A DNA stretch of 64,000 nucleotides from JBBQVS01 sp963792705. Its GTDB lineage: Bacteria > Chloroflexota > Ktedonobacteria > Ktedonobacterales > Ktedonobacteraceae. The translations under genes were made by a program, and so were the position numbers. The notes beneath the pieces were generated by a model. It saw only the letters and a program-made list of their open reading frames with translations, made no database searches and was not told where the DNA came from. Location: positions 496,001-560,000 of the forward strand of contig CAWBXD010000014.1 of assembly GCA_963792705.1 (NCBI GenBank). The letters are read 5' to 3'. Below, one piece after another: positions 8,741 through 18,071 of the stretch. Each line of letters begins with the position of its first letter. Position 1 is the first letter of the stretch.

Positions 8741-9754
8741 ATGCAGCAAGAGCAACGTTTCGAGCAACGAGGAACAAGCGAGCGCAACCTAGGGATGGAG
8801 TTGGTTCGCGTGACCGAGGCGGCAGCACTGAACGCAGGACGTTGGATGGGCAAGGGCAATAAAGAGATGGTTGACCAAGCGGCAGTTGATGCCATGCGTC
8901 ATGCGCTTGACGGTGTGGATATGAACGGTATCGTGGTTATTGGTGAAGGTGAGAAGGATAAGGCTCCTATGCTCTACGTTGGCGAGCAGGTGGGCAACGG
9001 AGCGCATCCAGAGGTCGATGTTGCGGTTGATCCTGTTGACGGAACGCGCTTGCTCGCGCTTGGCATTTCTGGCGCACTAGCAATGGTGGCAACGGCTGAA
9101 CGTGGCACGATGTACTCAGCACCACCAGGAGTCTACTACATGGAGAAAATCGCGGTTGGCCCCGCGATGAAGCATGTCATTGATATTAACGCACCCATCG
9201 TGGTTAACCTGGACCGTATCGCACGTGTACGCGAAGCGCATATCGACGATTTAACAGTTGTGGTCTTAGACCGTCCACGTCATCAGGATATTATTCGTCA
9301 GGTCCGCGAGGCCGGAGCACGTATACGCTTGATTACAGACGGTGACGTGGCGGCAGCTATTCAAGCAGCAATGGAAGATTATACTGGTATTGACGTACTT
9401 ATGGGCATTGGTGGCGCACCTGAAGCGGTGCTGGCCGCGGCAGCGATCAAGTGCGTTGACGGCGAGATTCAGTGTAAGATCTGGCCTCGTACCGATGAAG
9501 AGCGTGAAAAGATGAAATCCGACGGTATTGATCTTAATCAGGTCTTCAGAACCAACGATCTTGTAAAAGGAAGTGACGTTGCATTTGCAGCTACAGGTAT
9601 CACAAGTGGTGAATTGTTGAATGGCGTCCAGTACTTTGGCTGGGGTGCGCGTACCTCGTCGATCATGATGCGCTCACGATCTGGTACGGTCCGCTATATT
9701 GAGGCACGGCATAAATGGCGTGGGAAGGGCACTATTGGTAAAGTGAAACCGTAA
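8741..9754 (+). CDS. glpX: fructose-1,6-bisphosphatase, class II
   Basis: Hydrolyses fructose 1,6-bisphosphate to fructose 6-phosphate (gluconeogenesis, pentose cycling). 337 aa, family length. The lithium-sensitive phosphatase-fold metal motifs are visible: GEGEKDKAPML (residues about 68-78), DPVDGTRLLALG (about 98-109), and the DGDVAAAI and GIGGAPEAVLAA segments typical of GlpX. A purine-rich AGAGAGAAGGA abuts the ATG. It lies directly behind gmk and ends in a 21-bp hairpin shared with convergent icd. Confidence 0.95.
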   Translation: MQQEQRFEQRGTSERNLGMELVRVTEAAALNAGRWMGKGNKEMVDQAAVDAMRHALDGVDMNGIVVIGEGEKDKAPMLYVGEQVGNGAHPEVDVAVDPVDGTRLLALGISGALAMVATAERGTMYSAPPGVYYMEKIAVGPAMKHVIDINAPIVVNLDRIARVREAHIDDLTVVVLDRPRHQDIIRQVREAGARIRLITDGDVAAAIQAAMEDYTGIDVLMGIGGAPEAVLAAAAIKCVDGEIQCKIWPRTDEEREKMKSDGIDLNQVFRTNDLVKGSDVAFAATGITSGELLNGVQYFGWGARTSSIMMRSRSGTVRYIEARHKWRGKGTIGKVKP

Positions 9755-9800
9755 CACAACAAAATGGATAGCCTTGCAGGGCTATCCATTTTGTTGTGTT
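9753..9800. terminator. 21-bp perfect hairpin between glpX and icd
   Basis: Arms 9753-9773 and 9780-9800 with a 6-nt loop. The stem begins inside the glpX stop codon and ends 5 bp before the icd stop. A/T-rich stem bases give T tracts in both directions, so it should end transcription from both sides. Confidence 0.85.
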
Positions 9801-9805
9801 GTAAA

Positions 9806-10883
9806 TTATAATTTTGCGATTACTGCGTCCGCAACTTGAGAAGTTCCTACAGCACTTGGATCGTCGGGACGTGGTTTCAGGTCGTAGGTGACATTTCTGC
9901 CTTCGGCGATAACTTGGGTCAATGCACGCTCAAGACGTGTCGCGGCATCGCGTTCGTCGAGGTGGCGCAACATAAGCACTCCTGAGAACATCATCGCCAT
10001 CGGATTCACTTTGTTCAGTCCAGCATATTTGGGAGCACTTCCATGCACTGGCTCAAAGACAGCACAATGACTGCCGATATTCGCGCCAGGCGCGACGCCA
10101 AGTCCACCAATCAGGCCAGCGGAGAGGTCCGAGATAATATCACCATAGAGATTTGGTAAAACCAAAACATCATAGAGTTCTGGCTTTTGCACAAGTTGCA
10201 TACACATATTATCAACGATGCGGTCTTCATATTGAATATCGGGAAATTCTTTCGCCACTTCGTTAGCGGTTGTAAGAAATAGACCATCAGAAAGACGCAT
10301 AATATTCGCTTTGTGTACAGCAGTAACTTTACGACGCTTGTTTGCACGTGCATATTCAAAGGCAAACTTTACGATGCGACGCGAGGCCGCAACGGAGATA
10401 TACTTGATACTCATGGCAGAGTTTGGATCAAGATGGATGTTCGTTGTACGAGCGATTGTCTCGATCATCTCTTCATGTTCAGGGAGTACCGCGCTGAAAT
10501 TCTATTCCTGCATAGAGGTCTTCTGTGTTCTCGCGTACAATGATCAGATCAACATTTTCGTAGCGTGAACGAAGTCCACGATATGTTTTTGCAGGTCGAA
10601 GATTAGCGTACAGATCAAGCTTTTTTCGTAATGTCACATTCGCGCTGCGTAATCCTTTGCCAACAGGAGTTGTAATGGGACCTTTTAGCCCAACTCTTGT
10701 ACGTTTAATCGACTCGATAACTTCGTCTGGCAGGATTGTTCCGCGTTTCTCCAGCATCTCTGCACCTGCTATCTGCACCTCCCACTCAAACCTGACACCT
10801 GTTGCTTCAAGAACACGTCGAGTTGCCTCTGTGATCTCCGGTCCAGTCCCATCTCCTGGGATAAGTGTCACTGCATGTGACAT
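9806..10883 (-). pseudogene. icd: NAD-type isocitrate/isopropylmalate dehydrogenase family, one-base frameshift
   Basis: Probable isocitrate dehydrogenase of the short NAD-dependent class. The N-terminal frame (10883-10479, 134 aa) has LIPGDGTGPEI, a substrate-binding SANVTLRKKLDLYANLRP-like block, and RENTEDLYAGIEFQRGTP. The C-terminal frame (to 9806) continues EHEEMIETIAR, then the metal and NAD segments NLYGDIISDLSAGL and HGSAPKYAG. The break is at ACT CCC TGA: skipping one C restores GTPEHEEM exactly. So either one base is extra (mutation or read error) or +1 recoding occurs. The joined product would be about 358 aa, normal for the family. Isopropylmalate dehydrogenase is the main alternative. 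Confidence 0.85.
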
Positions 10884-11027
10884 AAAATATAATCCTCCGT
10901 ATCGTACAGCTTACAGATACGCCGCAAGTCGTGAGCACTATAAATTATATCATGCTCTTCCTTATGAAGCAAAAGGTAGAGCAAGACATCAGAGTGATTT
11001 AAAAGTCGTAGAAGCTGACGTTATTCA

Positions 11028-11113
11028 CATGACAGGGGCAAGCCCTGTCACTACTATACGCCGTTCATGTCGCTTATGCGTCTATAGTAGTGACAGGGCT
11101 TGCCCCTGTCATG
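11028..11113. repeat. 86-nt palindrome with 31-bp arms (GACAGGGGCAAG type)
   Basis: Arms 11028-11058 and 11083-11113 are perfect inverted copies around a 24-nt apex that can extend the stem partly. Each arm itself contains the smaller near-palindrome GACAGGGGCAAGCCCTGTC. The outer arm word GACAGGGGCAAG recurs in the outer arms of the nested element at 24338-24516. It lies between the start of icd and the end of topA, both minus-strand genes, so it is not a convergent terminator. Confidence 0.85.
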
Positions 11114-11124
11114 CCGTCGCTCGA

Positions 11125-13557
11125 CTATTTTACTGTTTTTGTGCTTCGTGTAGGAGCTTTCTTTGTCGTCGTACTTTTTGTACTTGCGCGGCCTGTCTTC
11201 GCGGTTGTCGTTGAACGGGTGGTTGCGCTCTTATTGACAGCCGCACGAGTCGTCCGTTTAGCAGAGGTAGCACTCCCTACTGCCTTTTTACGTGTGGTGG
11301 TTGCACGTCGTGTAGTTGTCTTTGGCACAAGCACATCGTAGACCTTCTCCTCAGTCCCATTTTCTTGCACTGCTTTTTTGCGCGAAGTGCGAGCAGGTTT
11401 CTTCTCGCCATCTTGTTCTGGCTTTGACTCAGCAGCACGTTGCGGCACAATAACCTCGTTATAACACACTGGCTCTTGTCCAGGTTTTGGAATAACCATG
11501 AGGCCACCACAGTTTGGACAGAGATCGGTTACTGGCTGCTCCCATGAAGCAAAGGTGCAGGTTGGATAATTGGCGCAGCCATAAAAAATGCGTTTCTTCA
11601 GCTTGGTCTTGCGTTCAACAAGGTCTCCATGACAGACGGGACACAATGCGCCAGTTTTGTTGACAAAGGAGCGGCGGTAGCTACATTCTGGGAATGTGGA
11701 ACAAGACAGGAAGCGCCCAAAGCGTCCTGTGCGAATAACCAGTTTATTCCCACAATCTGGACATGTCTCGTCGGTCTCCTCAACAGGCTTCTGCACACGA
11801 TTCATCTCTGCTTCAGCTTTGTCCATCGAGGTTTTGAAGTCGCCATAGAAGCCATGCAAGAATTCTATCCAAGAACGGCGTCCTTCCTCCACATCATCAA
11901 GTTTACGCTCCATATCTGCTGTGAAGTTCGTATCAACAATGTTTGGGAAGTGCTTATTCATAACTTCGTTGACGGTGGTTCCTAACCACGTAGGCACAAA
12001 ACGGCGTTGCTCTTGATCGACATACCCACGATCTTGAATAGTGCTGATAATCGGCACATAGGTACTTGGACGCCCAATGCCCTGCTCTTCCAACTCCTTA
12101 ATCAGGCTTGCTTCTGTAAAGCGTGGAGGTGGTTGTGTAAAATGCTGTTCTGGCTTTAACTTGTGCAGGTCGAGTGGCTCGTTGACCTTCATGACTGGCA
12201 ACAAATGCTCATCTTCCTCACGAGGCCATACCGCGTAGAAGCCCTGGAATTTGAGATTGGAGCCGGTTGCACGAAACACATATTGTTTCGCCACAATATC
12301 GGCCCGTACCGTATCAAAAACGGCTGGTGTCATAAAGCTAGCAACGAAACGCCGCCACACAAGATTGTACAGCTTGAACTGGTCAGGCGACAGATACTGC
12401 TTGACAATCTGCGGAGTCAAAGTGACATCGGTAGGACGAATTGCTTCGTGTGCGTCTTGCGTTGTCGCTTTCGCTTTGCCAACTCTGCCAGGACCGACAT
12501 ACGGTGCGCCGAACTCGGCACCAATATACTCTTTGACCTTGCCTTGCGCTTCGTCAGAGATACGGGTTGAGTCGGTACGCATATAGGTAATAAGTCCCTG
12601 ATGCCCACGCGTTCCTAACTCGATACCTTCGTAAAGTTGTTGCGCCAAACTCATCGTCTTTTTCGGTTTAAAGTAAAGCCGGACCGATGCGTCCTGTTGC
12701 AGTGTACTCGTTGTATACGGAAGATAAGGCTGGCGACGCTGCTCACGTTCCTCATATTTGAGGACGCTATAGGTTGCGTCTTTTAATTCGGCAAGAATTG
12801 TATCAGACTCTTCTTTAGAAGTAATCTTAATACGTCCTTTTTCGGCCTTTGCGGTTCCGCTTGCGGCGGTTGCTTCGCCTTCTGCCACCTGCTCACTTGA
12901 GTTAAGCGCGTTGATATCTTTCAAACGTGAAATGAGAGATGCCTCGAAGACTTGCGCTTGCTTTTGCTTGCTGAGGAACGCGGTAATGCTCCAATACTCT
13001 TCCGGCACAAAAGCGTTTATCTCGGCTTCACGATCACAGATAAGCCGTAATGCGACCGATTGCACACGACCAGCACTGGTTCCAGATTGAATACGACGCC
13101 AGAGCAACGGACTAATTTTGTAGCCAACGAGACGGTCTAAGACGCGCCGAGCTTGCTGTGCGTTGAAAAGGTCTTCGTTAATTTCACGTGGCTTCCTAAT
13201 GGCTTCCTGTACCGCGCTCTTTGTGATCTCGTTAAAAACGGCGCGCAGTGGATTTTTTAGACCAAGAGCATTTTTTAACGACCACGCAATGAACTCGCCT
13301 TCGCGGTCAGGGTCAGGAGCAAGATAGACCTGCTCGGCCTTCGCCGAAGCGACGCGAAGTTCTTCAATCAATTTGTCTTTTTTCTCGATATTTTCGTAGG
13401 TCGGTGCAAAGTCTTTGCGCGTGTTGACGCCAAGACCTTTCTTGGGCAGGTCCATGATGTGGCCCATCGAGGCACGTACCTCGAAGTCGCGTCCGAGAAA
13501 TTTTTCGATTGTTTTTGCTTTTGCAGGTGACTCTACGATTACAAGCTTTTTTGCCAT
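11125..13557 (-). CDS. topA: DNA topoisomerase I (type IA)
   Basis: Relaxes negative supercoils through a 5'-phosphotyrosine intermediate. 810 aa from ATG 13557 (KLVIVESPAKAKTIEKFLG begins at residue 4); the 24 codons upstream are not family-like. TOPRIM acidic motif DPDREGE is present, and the active-site Tyr lies in GLITYMRTDSTRIS. Three C-terminal zinc-binding modules follow: CPDCGNK...CSTFPEC, CPVCHGD...CANYPTC and CPNCGG...C. The last about 90 residues form a Lys/Arg/Thr/Ala-rich low-complexity tail resembling histone H1 tails, probably for DNA binding. An insertion rich in Glu/Ala occurs around residue 245. It stands alone, with icd downstream beyond a palindrome. Confidence 0.96.
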   Translation of the reverse strand: MAKKLVIVESPAKAKTIEKFLGRDFEVRASMGHIMDLPKKGLGVNTRKDFAPTYENIEKKDKLIEELRVASAKAEQVYLAPDPDREGEFIAWSLKNALGLKNPLRAVFNEITKSAVQEAIRKPREINEDLFNAQQARRVLDRLVGYKISPLLWRRIQSGTSAGRVQSVALRLICDREAEINAFVPEEYWSITAFLSKQKQAQVFEASLISRLKDINALNSSEQVAEGEATAASGTAKAEKGRIKITSKEESDTILAELKDATYSVLKYEEREQRRQPYLPYTTSTLQQDASVRLYFKPKKTMSLAQQLYEGIELGTRGHQGLITYMRTDSTRISDEAQGKVKEYIGAEFGAPYVGPGRVGKAKATTQDAHEAIRPTDVTLTPQIVKQYLSPDQFKLYNLVWRRFVASFMTPAVFDTVRADIVAKQYVFRATGSNLKFQGFYAVWPREEDEHLLPVMKVNEPLDLHKLKPEQHFTQPPPRFTEASLIKELEEQGIGRPSTYVPIISTIQDRGYVDQEQRRFVPTWLGTTVNEVMNKHFPNIVDTNFTADMERKLDDVEEGRRSWIEFLHGFYGDFKTSMDKAEAEMNRVQKPVEETDETCPDCGNKLVIRTGRFGRFLSCSTFPECSYRRSFVNKTGALCPVCHGDLVERKTKLKKRIFYGCANYPTCTFASWEQPVTDLCPNCGGLMVIPKPGQEPVCYNEVIVPQRAAESKPEQDGEKKPARTSRKKAVQENGTEEKVYDVLVPKTTTRRATTTRKKAVGSATSAKRTTRAAVNKSATTRSTTTAKTGRASTKSTTTKKAPTRSTKTVK

Positions 13558-13807
13558 CAAACCTACCCAATTCTTGTTATTCATAAACTCTATGTAGCCA
13601 TGCATTCGTTCCCAGTGATAGAATAGCACAACTAGACAAGAGGTTCTTTCTCATTAGATAACCAAAAAGATACAGGAAAAATTTCTTTTGAAGCATATCA
13701 CACTTATGCAAGTCCTTCATCATTCAGGTTCTCTTGACCCATCAGTACTTGCATGCTATGCTGCATACACAATAATAAATTGATGGGCTAGTTTCAGAAG
13801 AGGCATT

Positions 13808-15512
13808 ATGCGTAGATATAGATTTTCTCGCTCAATTATAAAAGATGCACAAAACCAGAATAAGCCTATAGATAGCACTATACGTACTACCAATCCCCCA
13901 ATATCTACTTCTACTAATAAGAAACGCCGAGCTAACACACAAGGTTTCATCTCATGGAATGCAGGTATGGCAGTCGTCCTAGGCAGAGCAGCGGGAGCGA
14001 TAAGCCGACGCTTGCACTTGGGTGGGGGCACAAGTATTGTTGGCATAGTGGCACAGCGCATCTATCCACCAATCGTTGAGCATTTGGCGCGTCAGTTAGA
14101 GCATGGTAGCCTTGTTGTAACAGGTACAAATGGCAAGACAACTACCAGCAGTTTCATCACCGCTATTTTACGCGATGCGGGCCTACGAGTCTGGCAGAAC
14201 CGAGAAGGCTCAAATCTTACGCGTGGCGTAGCAAGTTCACTTGTTATACGCGCCCTCCCAAACGGACGTCTACGTAGAGCTGGCAAGGCGGTTGCTGTCC
14301 TGGAAATTGACGAGGCAGCTTTACCCCAGGTGGTGCAGATGGTCGCGCCCCGTGTCGCCGTCTTTACCAACCTTTTCCGCGATCAGCTCGACCGCTACGG
14401 AGAGGTAGACAGTGTTGTTACTTATTGGAAGAAGGCAATAGAGCTTCTTCCCCCGGAGACAACGCTTGTTCTAAATGCCGATGATCCTTCGGTAGCATAT
14501 CTCGGCACCACCTTTACAGGCCACGTGTTATATTACGGAGTTGATGACCTCTCGCTTGATCTCGTGCAGCAGAAAGATAGCACCCAACGTCATCAGGTGT
14601 CGGATGCCCAAACCTGTCCACGTTGTGGCAACGAATTCGTTTATACTGCACGGTTTTACAGTCATATGGGACATTATACCTGCCCTCACTGTAACTTCTC
14701 GCGTCCTCAAGTGGATGTACATGCAACACGCGTGCAATCGGATACATTTGATCGTCTACGTGTGATGATTGAAGATACAACAACGACACCGACACAGCAA
14801 AAAGAGGTTGTCATTCCACTTCCTGGCATCTACAATGTGTACAATGCACTTGCAGCCGCCACGACTGCGCTTGCGGTCAATGTCACATGGGACCCAATCA
14901 TTAGCGGCATTGAGCAATCAAAACCTGTGTTTGGACGTGGAGAGCGTATTCAGGCCGAAGGTCGTACTATACGCCTTTTACTGGCGAAAAACCCTACAGG
15001 ATTTAACGAAGTGTTACGCACCCTATTTAGCGATGGTGTCCCCAAACATATTCTTTTCGTCTTAAATAATAACATCGCCGATGGACGCGATATTTCCTGG
15101 ATATGGGATGTCGATTTTGAGCGATGCGTGGGACAAGTACAAACACTCATCGTCTCAGGTAGTCGAGCATTAGACCTCGCCTTACGACTGAAATATGCAG
15201 GAATAGCAGATGATGCTACTAATAGTTGTCCCGCCCGCACCGCTCAAATTAACACAAAAAGCCGAGGCGAGGCGCGTTCAACAGCAACCTGGAAAACGTT
15301 CTAAGGGTGATAAAGCTGTACCAAGTCAGACCCTTATTGGTTCAACGCGCTCGCTCTTTGGTCTCAAGCAGGCAATGCGTGTTGCCCTGAGCACCGTACC
15401 ACTGGGTGAAACGCTATTCATTGTTCCAACGTATACAGGGTTATTGGAAGTTCATCAGGAATTAGAGCAACGCGGACTGACGCCACGTTATTGGGAAGGG
15501 AGAGAGGCATGA
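13808..15512 (+). CDS. murT: lipid II isoglutaminyl synthase, MurT subunit, frameshifted near the C-terminus
   Basis: MurT is the Mur-ligase-like ATPase that, with GatD, amidates the D-Glu of lipid II to D-isoglutamine. A 498-residue frame carries a basic N-terminal tail, the P-loop VVTGTNGKTTTSSF (about residue 100), LEIDEAALPQV, a CPRCG...CPHC zinc ribbon, and the DUF1727 region NPTGFNEVL. After ALDLALRLKYAG the frame drifts into unrelated sequence and stops at 15304. The expected ending (LKQAMRVALSTVPLGETL, then YTGLLEVH...RYWEG) is in the other frame, 15207-15512. One indel between 15207 and 15301 would join them. AGAAGAGG precedes ATG 13808. The repaired stop overlaps gatD as ATGA. Confidence 0.85.
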
Positions 15513-16420
15513 TGCATCATCTCGCTCAGCCACTCACACTGACTTTAGGGCATTTATATCCAGAACAGTTAAACTTATATGGTGATCGTGGGAACATCCT
15601 GACCTTTCGTCGGAGATGCAAACAGCGAGGCATTGAGTTGCGAGTCGTTGGTTTAGGCGTTGGTGACGCGTTAGCACCCGATGAGTATGATATGCTGTTC
15701 ATTGGTGGTGGACAAGACAAAGAGCAAGCACCTGTAGCACAAGATTTGTACGAGATGAAGGGTATTGGTTTGTGGGCGGCCATCGAAGATAACATGCCTG
15801 TGCTTGCGGTCTGTGGCGGCTACCAACTCCTCTCACATTATTATCGGCCTGCGGAAGGACCTGATATGCGTGGACTTGGCGTCTTCGATGCATGGACAAT
15901 TCATAAAGGTGCGCGCGCGCCGCGTTGCGTTGGTGATGTGGCAATTAGCTGGAATGGTACGACACTCGTAGGTTTTGAGAATCACGGTGGTCGCACGTAT
16001 CTTGGGACAACAAAGCCGCTAGGAAAAGTTCTTAAAGGTAATGGGAACAATGCCGAGGATGGAACTGAGGGCGCGGTTTATCGTAATACATATGGGACGT
16101 ATCTACACGGCTCATTATTGCCCAAGAATCCACACTTTGCCGATCATTTACTTACACTGGCACTACAGCGTAAGTATGGCGACCAACTTCTTGTAGATGA
16201 AGAGCCTGCCGATTATGCTGGCTATACAGGAACAGCGACAAATGGTTTCACGCCTACTCCAGTGATGGATAAGACGAAAAAGCAAATAAGCATTTTGAAG
16301 CCATTGGACGATGCACTAGAGTGGGAGGCACATGCTTCCCTGCTTGAAACCTTGAGTTTATACACGGAAGCAAGGCATATATTACAAAGTTATACAAATT
16401 TGTCTACACGTACTAACTAA
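15509..16420 (+). CDS. gatD: lipid II isoglutaminyl synthase, glutaminase subunit GatD
   Basis: Class I glutamine amidotransferase-like subunit that supplies ammonia to MurT. 303 aa from ATG 15509, which overlaps the murT-frame stop by 4 nt (ATGA), a classic translational coupling. The catalytic Cys is in LAVCGGYQLLSHYY and the His in YGTYLHGSLLPKNP. FIGGGQDKEQ and FENHGGRTYLG are GatD-typical. The family is usually about 240-260 aa; here a C-terminal extension of about 50 residues (after ADYAGYTGTA) is unassigned. The pairing supports amidated peptidoglycan, although Chloroflexota cell walls vary. Confidence 0.93.
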   Translation: MMHHLAQPLTLTLGHLYPEQLNLYGDRGNILTFRRRCKQRGIELRVVGLGVGDALAPDEYDMLFIGGGQDKEQAPVAQDLYEMKGIGLWAAIEDNMPVLAVCGGYQLLSHYYRPAEGPDMRGLGVFDAWTIHKGARAPRCVGDVAISWNGTTLVGFENHGGRTYLGTTKPLGKVLKGNGNNAEDGTEGAVYRNTYGTYLHGSLLPKNPHFADHLLTLALQRKYGDQLLVDEEPADYAGYTGTATNGFTPTPVMDKTKKQISILKPLDDALEWEAHASLLETLSLYTEARHILQSYTNLSTRTN

Positions 16421-16449
16421 GCACACGTTTCATTTTTTGAGGTTCCGAC

Positions 16450-17094
16450 ATGAGTACAGATCGATCATCGGCACGTTGTTCATTCTGCGGTCGTCATTCA
16501 TCGGAGGTCCAGCGTATGATAGCTGGACCTGGAGCGGCTTATATCTGTGATGCATGTCTTCAATTATGTAGTGATATTCTTACTGACTCAACCCCTTTCT
16601 CAACAAAGGCACTAGAGCTAGCCTCACGTCCACCAATTGTTGTCGCAGCTCCCCGTGAACAAGAGCGGCTTACGCCCCCTCCTATAGGTGGGCGAGAGCC
16701 GTTGCGTACCTTAACGGTAGAGATGGAGCAGAAACAGCAAGATATGACGCTTATTCTGCACCAGATACGGTTTTATGCGGCACACTTCGAGTTGCGTTAC
16801 CTCTGGATGCGCCCACCATTTCCTGCTGGCTTCGCCTTTGTGCCACGCATCATTTTCTCTGTGAAAGACTCGGTGGGAACCCAATGGAAAGGCGAACGTG
16901 GCGGAATGCTTTTAGCTCGTCCAGAACTCGCAAGTGGAAAAAATAATGCTGTCTATCAGGGCAGCGCGCGTTTCCAACCATTGCCTTCACCCGACGCACG
17001 GGCACTGACAATACGCGCAATAGACCCACTTGCACAATTTGAGGAAGAAACAGTTCATCCTTGGCAGTTTGAAATTACTCTACAAGTAATATAA
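16450..17094 (+). CDS. stand-alone ClpX-type C4 zinc-finger protein
   Basis: 214 aa. Residues about 10-45 match the ClpX N-terminal zinc-binding domain: CSFCGRHSSEVQRMIAGPGA, then ICDACLQLC. In ClpX this domain dimerises and binds adaptors and substrates. No AAA+ ATPase follows; instead there is a linker and a domain of about 130 residues I do not recognise (LHQIRFYAAHFELRYLWM, PRIIFSVKDSVGTQW). It could be a ClpX partner, a substrate adaptor or an independent zinc protein. A GAGGT site precedes the ATG. It follows gatD by 29 bp and ends inside a long hairpin. Confidence 0.8.
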   Translation: MSTDRSSARCSFCGRHSSEVQRMIAGPGAAYICDACLQLCSDILTDSTPFSTKALELASRPPIVVAAPREQERLTPPPIGGREPLRTLTVEMEQKQQDMTLILHQIRFYAAHFELRYLWMRPPFPAGFAFVPRIIFSVKDSVGTQWKGERGGMLLARPELASGKNNAVYQGSARFQPLPSPDARALTIRAIDPLAQFEEETVHPWQFEITLQVI

Positions 17095-17160
17095 CGCTAT
17101 AGCAATATGGGTGGTGAAAGTTATGACTTTCACCACCCATATTGCTATAGCGTTATATTA
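17087..17160. terminator. 35-bp perfect hairpin containing both convergent stop codons
   Basis: Arms 17087-17121 and 17126-17160 are perfectly complementary with a 4-nt loop. The left arm contains the stop of the zinc-finger gene (17092-17094) and the right arm ends with the hpf stop (17158-17160). It presumably terminates both convergent transcripts. Confidence 0.9.
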
Positions 17161-17772
17161 TTCTACAGAAGGCACGAGCAGACCATAGCCGCCTTCTTCA
17201 AGTTTGTACATCACATTGACTGTACCCGTTTCTTCATTGAAGAAAGGCAAGAATGAGACACGCTCATGCTCCATACGTGCGATCACTTCCTTATCATTCA
17301 TGGGCTTTGTGGGTAGGCGACGAATCTCTTTCACTTGCGACCAGATTTCCTCGTTTTGCTCTTCCTCTAACACCGTAGGAGCAAAGTATTCTTCGTTTTG
17401 GTCATCTTCCTCTACAAGTAAGGTTCCTATGCGCGAAAGCGAAAGAATCTTTACGCCATCGGTGTGACGGCGCGTGGCTACCTGACGGTCCTTTTTTCGT
17501 CCAAGTTGGGCCACAACTTTATCGAGTACAAGGTCAAGTGCGGTTGTCGCATTAAGCGCACTTACCTCACTATGAATTGGTTGCACACCACCAGAAAGCG
17601 CGATCTGTACGCAAAAACGGTCGCGGTTACTACGCGTTTGCTCTTCGGTGACGGTGACTTCGATACGGGTTGACTCATCGACAAGACGTGAGAGTCGCTG
17701 AACTTTGCGCTCAATCCGTTGACGCAACTGAGGGGTGACTTCCATCTGTCTGCCTTTAATGATTAACTGCAT
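17158..17772 (-). CDS. hpf: long-form ribosome hibernation promoting factor
   Basis: Binds the 30S decoding region and drives 100S dimer formation when growth stops. 204 aa from ATG 17772 (AGAGGAAAG upstream); the open frame extends 42 codons further but without family sequence. N-terminal S30AE domain: MQLIIKGRQMEVTPQLRQRI, EVTVTEEQTRSNRDRFCVQI, ALDLVLDKVVAQLGRKKDR. The C-terminal dimerisation domain ends VIARMEHERVSFLPFFNEET and GTVNVMYKLEEGGYGLLVP, diagnostic of the long form. It is convergent with the zinc-finger gene through a shared hairpin. Confidence 0.94.
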   Translation of the reverse strand: MQLIIKGRQMEVTPQLRQRIERKVQRLSRLVDESTRIEVTVTEEQTRSNRDRFCVQIALSGGVQPIHSEVSALNATTALDLVLDKVVAQLGRKKDRQVATRRHTDGVKILSLSRIGTLLVEEDDQNEEYFAPTVLEEEQNEEIWSQVKEIRRLPTKPMNDKEVIARMEHERVSFLPFFNEETGTVNVMYKLEEGGYGLLVPSVE

Positions 17773-18071
17773 GGCTTTCCTCTTTCCATTTGAAACACAC
17801 AACACGAAGCCGAGGAACAGATGACGCTTTGCCATAGGGATTGGTATACGTCCATTATAGCACGCTTCAAAAATTGTGCGTGTGCTTTTTGCAGTCATAC
17901 GTTTTCTTGTTCACAGGAGAAAAACATGAACAGTAAAAGTCGTTACAGAATAGATGAAAAAGGTTTTATCGAATGATTAGCATATACAAGTATTTATCTG
18001 TCTAAAGTGAACAATAGTTCATAGTATAAGGTTACATATTCACACAGTATTCACAAACTGATGGTACTCTA

